DNA of 64,000 bases from Sinorhizobium sp. 8-89 (GTDB lineage Bacteria; Pseudomonadota; Alphaproteobacteria; Rhizobiales; Rhizobiaceae). Below, in pieces: positions 1 to 8,590 of this stretch. The notes below the pieces were generated by a model. The model worked only from the letters and a program-made list of their open reading frames with translations. It was not told the DNA's origin and did no database searches. Where the stretch lies: positions 199,036 through 263,035 of the forward strand of contig NZ_JASKLR010000008.1 of the NCBI RefSeq assembly GCF_030124325.1, written 5' to 3'. Position 1 is the first letter of the stretch, and each line of letters opens with the position of its first letter. The position numbers were made by a program, and so were the translations under genes.

Positions 1-336
1 TTGTTCGACTCGATCCCCGCTTTTGGCGAGAATGACCACCTTGCCGGTCGCGCCGATGATTTCCTCGATGCCCGACAGGAGCTCCGCGAAGAAGGGATTG
101 GTTAGATTTGGGACGATGGCGCCGATGATCTGGCTGCGTTCGACGCGCAGGCGAGCGGCGCCGATATTGTAGACATAACCCAGGTCACGCATCGCCTCTT
201 CGACGCGCATGCGCGTCTCGCTGCCGACCAGCGGGCTCTTGCGAAGGACCAGAGAGGCGGTCGCGCGGGAGACGTTTGCATGTCGCGCAACATCGAGGAG
301 CGTAACGCGAGTTTTTTTTCGTTCTTCGGAAGACAT
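1..336 (-). CDS. LacI-family transcriptional regulator, N-terminal part (cut by window edge)
   Basis: This reads leftward out of the window, so only the first 112 codons are visible. Residues about 8-55 form a LacI-type helix-turn-helix with the typical TLLDVARHANVSRATAS pattern and a GYVYN hinge-helix entry. It is followed by the start of the periplasmic-binding-like effector domain (IIGAIVPNLTNPFFAEL). The ATG at 336 puts the DNA-binding domain immediately at the N-terminus, as is usual. It diverges from the isochorismatase-like gene at 739, so it may control that gene cluster; this is inference from position. The ligand cannot be told. Confidence 0.88.
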   Translation of the reverse strand, partial: MSSEERKKTRVTLLDVARHANVSRATASLVLRKSPLVGSETRMRVEEAMRDLGYVYNIGAARLRVERSQIIGAIVPNLTNPFFAELLSGIEEIIGATGKVVILAKSGDRVEQ

Positions 337-738
337 TGAATACCGATGGGAAAGGAATGCGTGGAGAGGACTATAGGTGGACAACGAGGACCGGGCAAAC
401 GCTGTTCGATTTCCAGCAAATGGGAAGCGCTCGCCGCACATCGCGTTTCAAGAGATATCGCCTTGATCGGGGAGGAAATTCGCCGCGCGTGCCAATAGCT
501 GCAACGTGCACGGCCATCGTCGTGTCGGTACTCTGATAGCTCCACCCGGTCGCGAACACATCTCCTTCCCGGGCGTCTTTGACTTGTCATGCTAAGCTAT
601 TTGAATGAGCTGTGCGAAGGTCAATGAAGAAACATCACCCGGCCGAGCAATTTTCGACAATGAGCGCAGTGATCTACAATCCGCATCCTCTCGCACGTAC
701 TAGGTTGTGCCCAGTCCGGTAACTTTATGGAGGTCTCT
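337..738. other. Divergent intergenic region between LacI regulator and hydrolase cluster
   Basis: About 400 bp separate the divergent LacI-type regulator and the isochorismatase-like gene. No convincing coding sequence was seen; short ORFs on both strands look like chance. It must hold both promoters. I could not pick out a clear LacI-type palindrome by eye. Confidence 0.5.
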
Positions 739-1395
739 ATGCCGACGAACGCCACGCCGACTCCTGGTTCTCTTCTGATATCACCGAATGATCACACGCT
801 GATCATGATCGATTTTCAGTCGCAAATGGCCTTTGCGACGAAATCGATCGACGCGGTATTGCTGCGTAACAACGCCGCGCTCGTGGCGCATGCCGCTGCC
901 GGCTTTGGTGTATCCACCATTTTGACGACCGTCGCCGAGAAAACCTTCTCGGGCCCGATGTTCGGCGAGATCACCGATGCCTTTCCGGGCCAGGCGCTGC
1001 TCGACCGCACCTCGATGAATACCTGGGAGGACGCGGCTGTCATCAACGAGGTCAATGCCATCGGCAAGCAGCGGCTGGTCTTCTGCGGACTGTGGACCTC
1101 CGTCTGCATTGTCGGACCGACGCTCTCGGCGCTTGACCAGGGCTTCGAGGTCTATGTGATCGCCGATGCCTGCGGCGACGTTTCGGATGAAGCGCACGAG
1201 CGCGCCATGGATCGCATGGTTCAGGCTGGCGTCCGGCCGATGACCTCGCTGCAATACATGCTGGAACTGCAACGCGATTGGGCCCGCACCGAGACCTACG
1301 AGATGACGACCGGCATCGCCAAGAAGTTCGGCGGCTCCTATGGCCTTGGCATCATCTACGCCAAGAGCATGTTCGGCGCGTCCGAAGGCCACTGA
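739..1395 (+). CDS. Isochorismatase-like cysteine hydrolase (YcaC-type)
   Basis: The 218-residue product belongs to the isochorismatase-like (cysteine hydrolase) superfamily. The expected catalytic residues are visible: Asp25 in MIDFQ, a lysine at about 110 (IGKQ), and the nucleophile Cys123 in LWTSVC. The C-terminal segment SLQYMLELQRDW is typical of YcaC-like members. I chose ATG 739 because GGAGGT lies just upstream; an in-frame ATG at 727 would place that ribosome site inside the gene. YcaC-like proteins hydrolyse amide or ester-type bonds, but the substrate is unknown. A frameshifted paralog and a decayed fragment of another lie within 9 kb. Confidence 0.9.
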   Translation: MPTNATPTPGSLLISPNDHTLIMIDFQSQMAFATKSIDAVLLRNNAALVAHAAAGFGVSTILTTVAEKTFSGPMFGEITDAFPGQALLDRTSMNTWEDAAVINEVNAIGKQRLVFCGLWTSVCIVGPTLSALDQGFEVYVIADACGDVSDEAHERAMDRMVQAGVRPMTSLQYMLELQRDWARTETYEMTTGIAKKFGGSYGLGIIYAKSMFGASEGH

Positions 1396-1412
1396 AGCCT
1401 TCCAGAACCAGG

Positions 1413-1505
1413 CTAGAGCAATTCCAGGAAGAGCGTGTAACGGTTTTCCGTCCGGAATTGCGCAGCTTCAAAGAGTCAGAGCCGTTCCGTCCGCGCGCGG
1501 AACGG
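1413..1505. repeat. Rhizobial palindromic intergenic repeat (RIME-like)
   Basis: The segment contains two inverted repeats: CAATTCC at 1419-1425 with GGAATTG at 1454-1460, and CCGTTCCG at 1482-1489 with CGGAACGG at 1498-1505. The text, with a central ACGGTTTTCCGTCCGGAATTG stretch, resembles the dispersed intergenic mosaic elements common in rhizobial genomes. It sits between the isochorismatase-like gene and the XapX gene, where its hairpins may affect mRNA processing or termination. Confidence 0.6.
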
Positions 1506-1525
1506 CGCCTCTCGCGGAAAGGACC

Positions 1526-1816
1526 ATGCCTTTGAAAATGTACCTGCTGTCGCTTGGCGCCGGGGTGCTCGTGGGCGTCATTTACGGCCTGCTCAACGTT
1601 CGCTCGCCGGCCCCGCCGGTTATCGCGCTGGTGGGCCTCCTGGGCATCCTCATCGGCGAACAGGCCGTCCCAGTCGTCAAACGCCTGATATCGGGCAATC
1701 CCGTGAACGTTTCCTGGTTCAACAGCCGCTGTGTCCCGCACCTTTTCGGGGAACTGCCGACCGGGGTCGATCATAAGGGTGTGCCCGATCAGCCGCCGAC
1801 GCGGGGGATTGGCTGA
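1526..1816 (+). CDS. XapX-domain small membrane protein
   Basis: The 96-residue product has two hydrophobic segments (about residues 5-22 and 30-47) and matches the XapX (DUF1427) pattern: a YGLLNVRSPAPP loop between the helices and a CVPHLFG motif in the tail. The start ATG follows GGAAAGGA. The stop overlaps the start of the amidohydrolase gene (TGATG), so the two are probably translationally coupled. XapX proteins have no firmly known function. Confidence 0.8.
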   Translation: MPLKMYLLSLGAGVLVGVIYGLLNVRSPAPPVIALVGLLGILIGEQAVPVVKRLISGNPVNVSWFNSRCVPHLFGELPTGVDHKGVPDQPPTRGIG

Positions 1817-3801
1817 TGCCGACCCGGCGCGGCTTTCTGGGAGCAGCCTCAGCCCTCGCGCTCCCCAACCTGTTTTCGCCGGCGCGCGCCGCCGATTCCG
1901 CTTCGATATCAGGAGACAAGCCAATGAGCGCCGATCTGATCCTATACAACGGTTTGCTGACAACGCTCGACCGCACGAATCCGAACGCGACGGCCGCCGC
2001 GATCCAGGACGGCAAGTTCCTCGCCGTCGGGCAGGATGCGGAGGTGATGGCGCTTGCCGGGCCTGACACCAAGGTCGTCAATCTCAAGGGCAAGCGCGTG
2101 CTGCCGGGTCTGAATGATAATCACACCCACGTCGTGCGCGGTGGCCTGAACTATAATATGGAGCTGCGCTGGGACGGCGTGCGCTCGCTCGCCGATGCGA
2201 TGAGCATGCTGAAGCGGCAGGTTGCGATCACGCCGCCGCCGCAATGGGTGCGCGTCGTCGGAGGTTTCACCGAGCACCAGTTCGCTGAAAAACGGCTGCC
2301 GACGATCGAAGAGATCAACGCGATCGCCCCCGATACACCGGTATTCCTGCTGCATCTCTACGACCGCGCCCTGCTCAACGCCGCCGCACTTCGCGCGGTA
2401 GGCTTCAACAAGGAGACGCCGAACCCTCCGGGCGGCGAGATCACTCGTGATGCCAAGGGCAATCCCACGGGTCTCCTGCTCGCCAAACCGAATGCGGGCA
2501 TTCTCTATTCGACGCTTGCCAAGGGGCCGAAGCTCCCCTTCGAGTATCAGGTCAATTCGACGCGCCGCTTCATGCGGGAGCTCAACCGCCTCGGGGTCAC
2601 CAGCGTCATCGATGCGGGCGGCGGCTTCCAGAATTACCCCGATGACTACGCCGTCATCCAGAAGCTCGCCGACGAAGGGCAGATGACGGTGCGGCTTGCC
2701 TACAATCTGTTCACGCAGAAGCCGAAGGAGGAGAAGGAGGACTTCCTCAAATGGACGTCATCCGTCAAATACAAGCAGGGCGACGACTTCTTCCGGCACA
2801 ATGGTGCGGGCGAGATGCTGGTCTTCTCGGCCGCCGACTTCGAGGATTTCCGCGAGCCACGCCCCGACTTGCCGCCCGAAATGGAAGGCGAGCTCGAGGA
2901 GGTGGTGCGGATACTCGCCCAGAACCGCTGGCCGTGGCGGCTGCACGCCACCTATGACGAGACGATCAGCCGCGCGCTCGATGTCTTCGAGAAGGTCAAC
3001 CAGGACATTCCGCTTTCCGGCATCAACTGGTTCTTCGATCACGCCGAGACGATCTCCGACCAGTCGATCGACCGGATCGCGGCACTCGGCGGCGGCATCG
3101 CCGTGCAGCACCGCATGGCCTATCAGGGCGAATATTTTGTCGAGCGCTATGGCCACGGCGCCGCGGAAGCGACACCGCCGGTGGCAAAGATGCTCGAAAA
3201 GGGCGTGAATGTCTCGGCCGGTACGGATGCGACGCGCGTCGCCTCCTACAATCCCTGGGTCTCGCTCTCGTGGATGGTGACCGGCAAGACCGTCGGCGGC
3301 ATGCAGCTCTATCCGCGCCAGAATTGCCTCGACCGCGAAACGGCACTCCGCATGTGGACCGAGAAGGTGCAATGGTTCTCCAACGAGGAGGGCAAGAAGG
3401 GCCGCATCGAGAAGGGCCAATTCGCTGACCTGATCGTGCCGAGCAAGGACTATTTCACCTGCGCGGAGGATGAGATTTCGTTCCTCACCTCAGAGCTTAC
3501 CATGGTTGCCGGGAAGATCGTCTACGCGGCGGGTGATTTCGCGCGCCACGACGAAAGCCCGGTGCCGCCGGCGATGCCCGAGTGGTCGCCGGTCAGGACC
3601 TTCGGCGGCTATGCGGCCTGGGGCGAGCCGGATGGCGCTGGCAGGAACTCCCTACGGCGAGCCGCGATCAGCTCTTGCGGTTGCTCCAGCAGTTGCGGCG
3701 TGCATGGCCACGACCATGCCGGCGCTTGGACGTCACGCCTGCCCGTCGCCGACCTCAAGGGCTTCTTCGGCGCTCTCGGTTGCTCGTGCTGGGCCGTGTG
3801 A
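1816..3801 (+). CDS. YtcJ-type amidohydrolase with Tat signal and Cys/His-rich tail
   Basis: This 661-residue protein starts with a twin-arginine signal (TRRGFLG, hydrophobic stretch, then ARAAD), suggesting folded export to the periplasm. The body is an amidohydrolase family 3 (YtcJ-like) metal-dependent hydrolase: the beta-sandwich LYNGLLTTLD, the metal-binding HTH at His103-His105, later FFDHAET, and a STGTD-equivalent AGTDATR near residue 470. The C-terminal 45 residues (from about 621) are unusual: CGCSSSC, then HGHDH, then CSCWAV at the end. That looks like an extra metal site. Its start overlaps the XapX stop. The substrate is unknown; exoenzymes of this group act on N-acyl or cyclic amide bonds. 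Confidence 0.88.
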   Translation: MPTRRGFLGAASALALPNLFSPARAADSASISGDKPMSADLILYNGLLTTLDRTNPNATAAAIQDGKFLAVGQDAEVMALAGPDTKVVNLKGKRVLPGLNDNHTHVVRGGLNYNMELRWDGVRSLADAMSMLKRQVAITPPPQWVRVVGGFTEHQFAEKRLPTIEEINAIAPDTPVFLLHLYDRALLNAAALRAVGFNKETPNPPGGEITRDAKGNPTGLLLAKPNAGILYSTLAKGPKLPFEYQVNSTRRFMRELNRLGVTSVIDAGGGFQNYPDDYAVIQKLADEGQMTVRLAYNLFTQKPKEEKEDFLKWTSSVKYKQGDDFFRHNGAGEMLVFSAADFEDFREPRPDLPPEMEGELEEVVRILAQNRWPWRLHATYDETISRALDVFEKVNQDIPLSGINWFFDHAETISDQSIDRIAALGGGIAVQHRMAYQGEYFVERYGHGAAEATPPVAKMLEKGVNVSAGTDATRVASYNPWVSLSWMVTGKTVGGMQLYPRQNCLDRETALRMWTEKVQWFSNEEGKKGRIEKGQFADLIVPSKDYFTCAEDEISFLTSELTMVAGKIVYAAGDFARHDESPVPPAMPEWSPVRTFGGYAAWGEPDGAGRNSLRRAAISSCGCSSSCGVHGHDHAGAWTSRLPVADLKGFFGALGCSCWAV

Positions 3802-3849
3802 AGAGAGGGAAAGGGACTTCATGTCACCAAGGTGCCGTAAGGATCAAAA

Positions 3850-4077
3850 ATGAAGAACATCGCCAGTGCAGCCGCGATAACGGCAGTCTCAATCTCAATC
3901 AGCTCATCGATCGCTCTCGGCCATGACCTGGCCCAATCAAGGGCCAGTCCCCGCCACCCGTGGGCGAAAGTCGTCGTGAACCATCCGCTGCCGAAGCATG
4001 GCGCCTATTACAAAGGGGTATCCCGGACAGCCCTACACAAAATTGAAAGGCTGCTCGAGAAGGAGCCCAGACGATGA
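3850..4077 (+). CDS. Small secreted hypothetical protein
   Basis: The 75-residue product has a plausible Sec signal peptide (MKN, a hydrophobic AAAITAVSISISSSIA stretch, cleavage near ALG). The mature part is short and basic with a PRHPW and LPKHGAYYKG pattern. AAGGA lies 6 bases before the ATG. The stop overlaps the DoxX start by ATGA, which supports real translation in an operon. I do not recognise the family. Confidence 0.6.
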   Translation: MKNIASAAAITAVSISISSSIALGHDLAQSRASPRHPWAKVVVNHPLPKHGAYYKGVSRTALHKIERLLEKEPRR

Positions 4078-4532
4078 GCCTGTCTTCCCTCGAGAACCAT
4101 CTGACCGCCCGCTTTCGGCCGGGCCTCCCCGGCAGACGGATCCTGTTCGTCGGCCTGCTGGCGCTCTGCTCGGCCTATATCCAGGGACCGCTGACGAAGA
4201 TATTCGACTTTCCGGGTGCGGTCGCCGAAATGGAGCATTTCGGCCTGCATCCGGCGCCGCTTTTCGCCGTCGGCGTGATCGTCTTCGAGCTGTCGATGTC
4301 CGCATTCATCCTTGCCGGCATCTTGCGCTGGGCGGCCGCGCTTGCGCTTGCCGTCTTCACGCTCGCCGCGACCTTCATCGCGCTTCGCTTCTGGGAATTG
4401 CCGCCGGGCATGGAACGCTCGATGGCGATGAACGGCTTCTTCGAACACATCGGGCTCGTTGGCGCGTTCACTCTGGTGGCATGGCACGACCTGCGTGAAC
4501 ATGGCGCATCCGGAAAGGGACGGACTTCATGA
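4074..4532 (+). CDS. DoxX-family membrane protein
   Basis: The 152-residue protein has four predicted hydrophobic segments and the DoxX pattern: an N-terminal helix followed by GPLTKIFDFPGAVAEM, then alternating helices and a final FEHIGLVGAF segment. DoxX-like proteins are small inner-membrane proteins, some linked to thiol/redox balance. It overlaps the preceding small gene and the following MFS gene by ATGA in both cases, so these genes form one translationally coupled unit. Confidence 0.8.
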   Translation: MSLSSLENHLTARFRPGLPGRRILFVGLLALCSAYIQGPLTKIFDFPGAVAEMEHFGLHPAPLFAVGVIVFELSMSAFILAGILRWAAALALAVFTLAATFIALRFWELPPGMERSMAMNGFFEHIGLVGAFTLVAWHDLREHGASGKGRTS

Positions 4533-6139
4533 GTTCTCCATCTGCAACCCCGACGGCTGGCGGGTTCACGCCGCTACGCCAGAAGACCTTTGCCATTCTC
4601 TGGGTGGCGACCATTGTCGGCAACACTGGCAGCTTCATCCGCGATGTCGCAAGCTCATGGCTCGTCACCGACCTCTCGAACGCACCCGCCGCCGTCGCGG
4701 CGGTGCAGGCGGCGGGAACGCTTCCGATCTTCCTCCTCGCGATCCCTGCAGGGGTACTGTCGGACATTCTCGACCGCCGCAAGTTCTTGATCATCATCCA
4801 GCTCCTGCTGGCCGCAGCCAGCGTCTGCCTCATGTTGCTGTCTGCGATGGGGCTGCAGACTGTCACGTCTCTGATTGCGCTCACCTTCGTCGGCGGTATT
4901 GGAGCGGCGCTGATGGCGCCGACCTGGCAGGCCATCGTTCCCGAACTCGTCCCAAAGCAGGATCTCAAAGGTGCCGTAGCGCTCAACTCGCTCGGCATCA
5001 ACATCTCCCGGGCGATCGGCCCGGCAGTCGGTGGCCTTCTGCTTGCCTGGTTCGGCGCTGCCTTTACCTACGGCGTGGACGTCATCAGCTATATTTTCGT
5101 AATCGCAGCCCTCGTTTGGTGGAGGCGCGCGCCCGATGTCGACGACGGCTTGTCCGAACGCTTCTTCGGCGCTTTCCGCGCTGGTCTGCGCTATGCGAGG
5201 GCGAGCAGAGAGCTGCATGTCGTACTTCTCCGGGCGGCTGCATTCTTCGCTTTCTCGAGTTCTGTCTGGGCGCTCCTGCCGCTGGTCGCGCGAAATCTTC
5301 TCCACGGAGACGCCGGTTTCTACGGTGTCTTGCTTGGCGCGGTCGGCGCCGGTGCCATCGGCGGTGCGCTCGTCATGCCGAAACTTCGCGCAAGGCTCGA
5401 TGCGGACGCGCTGATGCTCGGTTCGGCGCTCGTCACGGCTGCCGTGATGGCTGGCTTGTCCTTCGCGCCGCCTCGGTCGGTCGCGATTCTGGCCCTGCTT
5501 GCGCTGGGAGCCGCCTGGATCACTGCGCTGACAACACTGAACGGGGCCGCACAATCGATCCTGCCGAACTGGGTTCGGGGACGTTCGCTCGCCGTCTATC
5601 TCACGGTATTCAACGGTGCGATGACGGCCGGAAGCCTCGCCTGGGGTGCCATCGCGGAGATCGCCGGCGTTCCGACGACCCTTGTCCTCGGCGCCGTCGG
5701 ACTTTCCCTGGCCGGCCTCATGTTTCATCTCGTCAAGCTGCCAAAGGGCGAGGTGGACCTGGTGGCGTCCAACCACTGGCCGGAACCTCTCACGGCGGCT
5801 TCCGTCGAACATGATCGCGGTCCCGTGCTCGTTACGATCGAATATCAGGTCGACAAAGACGACCGGAGCGACTTTCTGAAGGCGCTCGCCGAGCTATCTG
5901 GAGAGCGTCGCCGCGATGGCGCCTATGGCTGGGGCGTCACCGAGGACGCCGCCGATCCAGATAGAATCGTCGAGTGGTTCATGGTCGAATCCTGGGCCGA
6001 GCACCTTCGCCAGCACCGGCGCGTCTCGAAAGCCGATGCCGACGTTCAGCAGGAGGTCCGCCGCTTCCACAAGGGGCTCAAGGCGCCCGTGGTGAACCAT
6101 TTGTTGGCGATAAATCTTCCCCATCTCGGCCGCACCTGA
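4529..6139 (+). CDS. MFS_3-type exporter with C-terminal alpha/beta domain
   Basis: The 536-residue product has about 11-12 hydrophobic segments in residues 15-410, with the LSDILDRRKFLI loop typical of the major facilitator superfamily after helix 2. Residues about 425-530 form a soluble domain resembling an antibiotic-biosynthesis-monooxygenase-like ferredoxin fold (VLVTIEYQV, then IVEWFMVESWAEHLRQH). That combination is characteristic of the MFS_3 (transmembrane secretion effector) family, related to EntS. It probably exports a small molecule from the cytoplasm. It is coupled to DoxX by ATGA. Confidence 0.85.
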   Translation: MSSPSATPTAGGFTPLRQKTFAILWVATIVGNTGSFIRDVASSWLVTDLSNAPAAVAAVQAAGTLPIFLLAIPAGVLSDILDRRKFLIIIQLLLAAASVCLMLLSAMGLQTVTSLIALTFVGGIGAALMAPTWQAIVPELVPKQDLKGAVALNSLGINISRAIGPAVGGLLLAWFGAAFTYGVDVISYIFVIAALVWWRRAPDVDDGLSERFFGAFRAGLRYARASRELHVVLLRAAAFFAFSSSVWALLPLVARNLLHGDAGFYGVLLGAVGAGAIGGALVMPKLRARLDADALMLGSALVTAAVMAGLSFAPPRSVAILALLALGAAWITALTTLNGAAQSILPNWVRGRSLAVYLTVFNGAMTAGSLAWGAIAEIAGVPTTLVLGAVGLSLAGLMFHLVKLPKGEVDLVASNHWPEPLTAASVEHDRGPVLVTIEYQVDKDDRSDFLKALAELSGERRRDGAYGWGVTEDAADPDRIVEWFMVESWAEHLRQHRRVSKADADVQQEVRRFHKGLKAPVVNHLLAINLPHLGRT

Positions 6140-6311
6140 ACGCGCGCATCGTACGCGGCGCGGACGCTTTATCCAAAAGACAAACGGAACCGACAAGATG
6201 GATCGGGAGCAGCCCTTTAGGTTTTGAGCTGCGATGGATGACGGGCAGAGCGCCACTACCACCGTGGTCTAGCCCGCGTCCGCATCGCTTCAATAATGGC
6301 TAGGAGAGAGA

Positions 6312-7289
6312 ATGATGACCACTCGCAGATCGGTACTCAAGGGCACGCTTTCCCTCATGCTGGCCGCGTCAGCGATGACGACGCTTGCGCCGCTCGGCGC
6401 GGCGGCGAAGGCGCCGCAAGTCAAGACCGCTGCCCCAGGCTACTACCGCATGATGCTGGGCGACTTCGAAATCACCGCGCTTTCCGACGGGACGGCGAAG
6501 TTTCCGGCAGAGACCCTCTATATTGGTGCCAAAGACCAGATCGCCGCCATGCTCACGAAGGCGTTTCTCGACTCGCCAGTCGAGCTGTCGGTCAATGTCT
6601 TTCTGGTCAACACAAATGAGCGGTTGGTGATGATCGATGCAGGCACCGGTGACTTCTTTGGCCCGACGCTCGGTAAGCTCATTCCGAACCTCGTCGCCGC
6701 TGGCTACCAGCCAGAGCAGATCGACGACATCATCCTGACCCACGCCCACGTGGATCACCTGGGCGGTCTCGTGGCAGGCGACAGGATCGTCTTCCCCAAT
6801 GCCACGGTCCACCTCAACAGTCGCGACGCCGATTTCTGGCTGAGTGCCGCCAACCGCGACGCCGCGCCGGAGGCGAAAAAGGACTTGTTCTCCGCTGCCG
6901 TCAAGGCACTTGCGCCCTACCGCAATGCCGGCCGACTGAAGACCTTTGCGGACGGGGCCGAACCGGTGCCGGGCTTCAAGTCGACCCTGCGTGCCGGCCA
7001 CACTCTAGGCCACAGCGCCATCACCGTCGAAAGCAAGGGCCAGAAGCTGGTGTTCTGGGGCGATATCACCCATGGCGACGTCGTCCAATTCGACGAACCG
7101 GACGTGACGATCGGCTTCGATGAGGACCCGGCGGCGGCCGCAAGCGCGCGCGATGCCGCCTTCGCCGAAGCCGTCAAGGAGGGCTACCTTGTTGCTGGCG
7201 CCCATATTCGTTTCCCCGGCATCGGCCATGTCGGCACGGACAGCGACAATTTCGACTGGGTCCCTCTGAATTATAGCGTGACACCCTGA
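6312..7289 (+). CDS. Tat-exported MBL-fold metallo-hydrolase
   Basis: The 325-residue protein begins with a twin-arginine signal (TTRRSVLKG, hydrophobic helix, LGAAAKA), so it is probably periplasmic. The metallo-beta-lactamase motif HAHVDH lies at residues 144-149, with later metal ligands in AGHTLGHS and FWGDITHGD. Overall it resembles quorum-quenching or phosphotriesterase-like lactonases of the MBL fold, but the substrate cannot be fixed. AGGAGAGAG precedes two adjacent ATGs at 6312 and 6315. A 172-bp gap separates it from the MFS gene, so it may have its own promoter. Confidence 0.86.
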   Translation: MMTTRRSVLKGTLSLMLAASAMTTLAPLGAAAKAPQVKTAAPGYYRMMLGDFEITALSDGTAKFPAETLYIGAKDQIAAMLTKAFLDSPVELSVNVFLVNTNERLVMIDAGTGDFFGPTLGKLIPNLVAAGYQPEQIDDIILTHAHVDHLGGLVAGDRIVFPNATVHLNSRDADFWLSAANRDAAPEAKKDLFSAAVKALAPYRNAGRLKTFADGAEPVPGFKSTLRAGHTLGHSAITVESKGQKLVFWGDITHGDVVQFDEPDVTIGFDEDPAAAASARDAAFAEAVKEGYLVAGAHIRFPGIGHVGTDSDNFDWVPLNYSVTP

Positions 7290-7422
7290 TCCGCGGCTTT
7301 GGCGCCGCCGCTTCCGGACGCGCGCCGAAAGAGCCTCTGTATTTCTCCCATGATCGCGATCGCGGCCGGCGCCTTCGCGGCGGAAAACCTCTACCTCGAA
7401 CCAAAGCAAAGGAACGGTTGCC

Positions 7423-8253
7423 ATGACTCAGAACTTCATCAGGACAGAAGACGGCGTCGAGATCTTCTACAAGGATTGGGGCTCGGGCCAGCCCATTGTG
7501 TTCCACCACGGGTGGCCGCTTACGTCCGACGACTGGGACGCGCAGATGCTCTACTTCGTGAGCAAGGGTTATCGCGTGATTGCCCATGACCGCCGCGGAC
7601 ACGGTCGCTCGACCCAGGTCAGCGACGGCCATGACATCGCCCACTATGCGGCGGACGTCGCCGCGCTTGCGAAGCAACTCGATCTGCGTGATGCCATTCA
7701 CATCGGCCACTCGACGGGCGGCGGCGAGGCGCTGGCCTATGTCGCCCGACACGGCGCCGGCCGGGTCGCCAAGCTGGTGATGGTCGGCGCCGTGCCGCCA
7801 ATCATGCTCAAGACGGAAGCCTATCCCGCCGGGCTTCCGATCGAGGTGTTCGACGGTCTGCGCGCCCAGCTCGCGGCCAACCGGTCCCAGTTCTTCCTCG
7901 ATCTGCCGAGCGGTCTGTTCTACGGATTCAACCGTCCCGATGCGAAGGTCTCGACCGGCGCGATCCAGAACTGGTGGCGGCAGGGCATGATGGGCAGCGC
8001 CAAGGCCCATTACGACGGCATCAAGGCCTTCTCCGAAACCGACTTCACCGAGGACTTGAAGAAGGTCGAAGTGCCGACCCTGGTCATGCACGGAGACGAC
8101 GACCAGATCGTGCCGATCGACAGTTCCGCGCGGTTGGCCGTGAAGCTGCTGAAGAACGGCACGCTCAAGGTCTATGAGGGCTACTCGCACGGCATGCTGA
8201 CGACCCATGCCGATGTGATCAATCCTGACCTGCTCGACTTTATCAGGGCTTGA
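7423..8253 (+). CDS. Alpha/beta hydrolase, non-heme chloroperoxidase/perhydrolase type
   Basis: The 276-residue protein follows the cofactor-free haloperoxidase pattern: YKDWGSGQPIVFHHGWPL near the N-terminus, the nucleophile elbow GHSTGGG with Ser97, the acid in HGDDDQIVP (about Asp226), and His256 in GYSHG. It has no signal peptide and is therefore cytoplasmic. Such enzymes are usually esterases or perhydrolases. CAAAGGAACGG lies just before the ATG. It sits between the MBL hydrolase and the broken isochorismatase gene, in a cluster rich in hydrolases. Confidence 0.88.
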   Translation: MTQNFIRTEDGVEIFYKDWGSGQPIVFHHGWPLTSDDWDAQMLYFVSKGYRVIAHDRRGHGRSTQVSDGHDIAHYAADVAALAKQLDLRDAIHIGHSTGGGEALAYVARHGAGRVAKLVMVGAVPPIMLKTEAYPAGLPIEVFDGLRAQLAANRSQFFLDLPSGLFYGFNRPDAKVSTGAIQNWWRQGMMGSAKAHYDGIKAFSETDFTEDLKKVEVPTLVMHGDDDQIVPIDSSARLAVKLLKNGTLKVYEGYSHGMLTTHADVINPDLLDFIRA

Positions 8254-8590
8254 TAGTCCGCGGGGTGGATGCGAACGCCGCCGGCGGAAGACTATGCCCG
8301 GCAGAGGCACACGGCCCCCCTCCCAACGACGCTACGTCGTTTCGTCCATGCGGACGGAACGACCTTCCCTGTGGATGGATGGGCCGGTGCCACAATCCTC
8401 TAATATCGCGCCAGGCTCTCCCTCGCGACCGAGACCATCGCGATCGTTGCATTGACATTGGCCACTTTGATCGTCGCCGCGATCACGGTCCGGACCGTTC
8501 TACACATCGTCAACGGGAAAGCATCTCGCGAGGACTTATGCGAGAATCCGACCAACAGGGGCTAGTGCCCCAAATCAAGGAGAACTTTCG
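8254..8590. other. Intergenic region with two adjacent hairpins
   Basis: No gene was recognised. AACGACG at 8325-8331 pairs with CGTCGTT at 8335-8341. Overlapping it, CGTTTCGTCC at 8338-8347 pairs with GGACGGAACG at 8352-8361 (one mismatch). The second palindrome resembles the hairpin at 1482-1505, so it may be a part of the same repeat family. The structures may end transcription of the upstream hydrolase gene. Confidence 0.4.

Noticed and set aside
102..590. 162-codon minus-strand ORF
   Set aside because: It overlaps the LacI-type gene in another frame and shows no domain; the true frame 1-336 gives a clear LacI protein.
781..1392. 203-codon ORF antisense to the isochorismatase-like gene
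   Set aside because: Typical GC-rich shadow of the real gene with Arg/Gly/Asp-rich composition and no motif.
4459..5814. 451-codon plus-strand ORF within the MFS gene
   Set aside because: Arg/Cys-rich shadow in another frame; the MFS frame has clear membrane helices.
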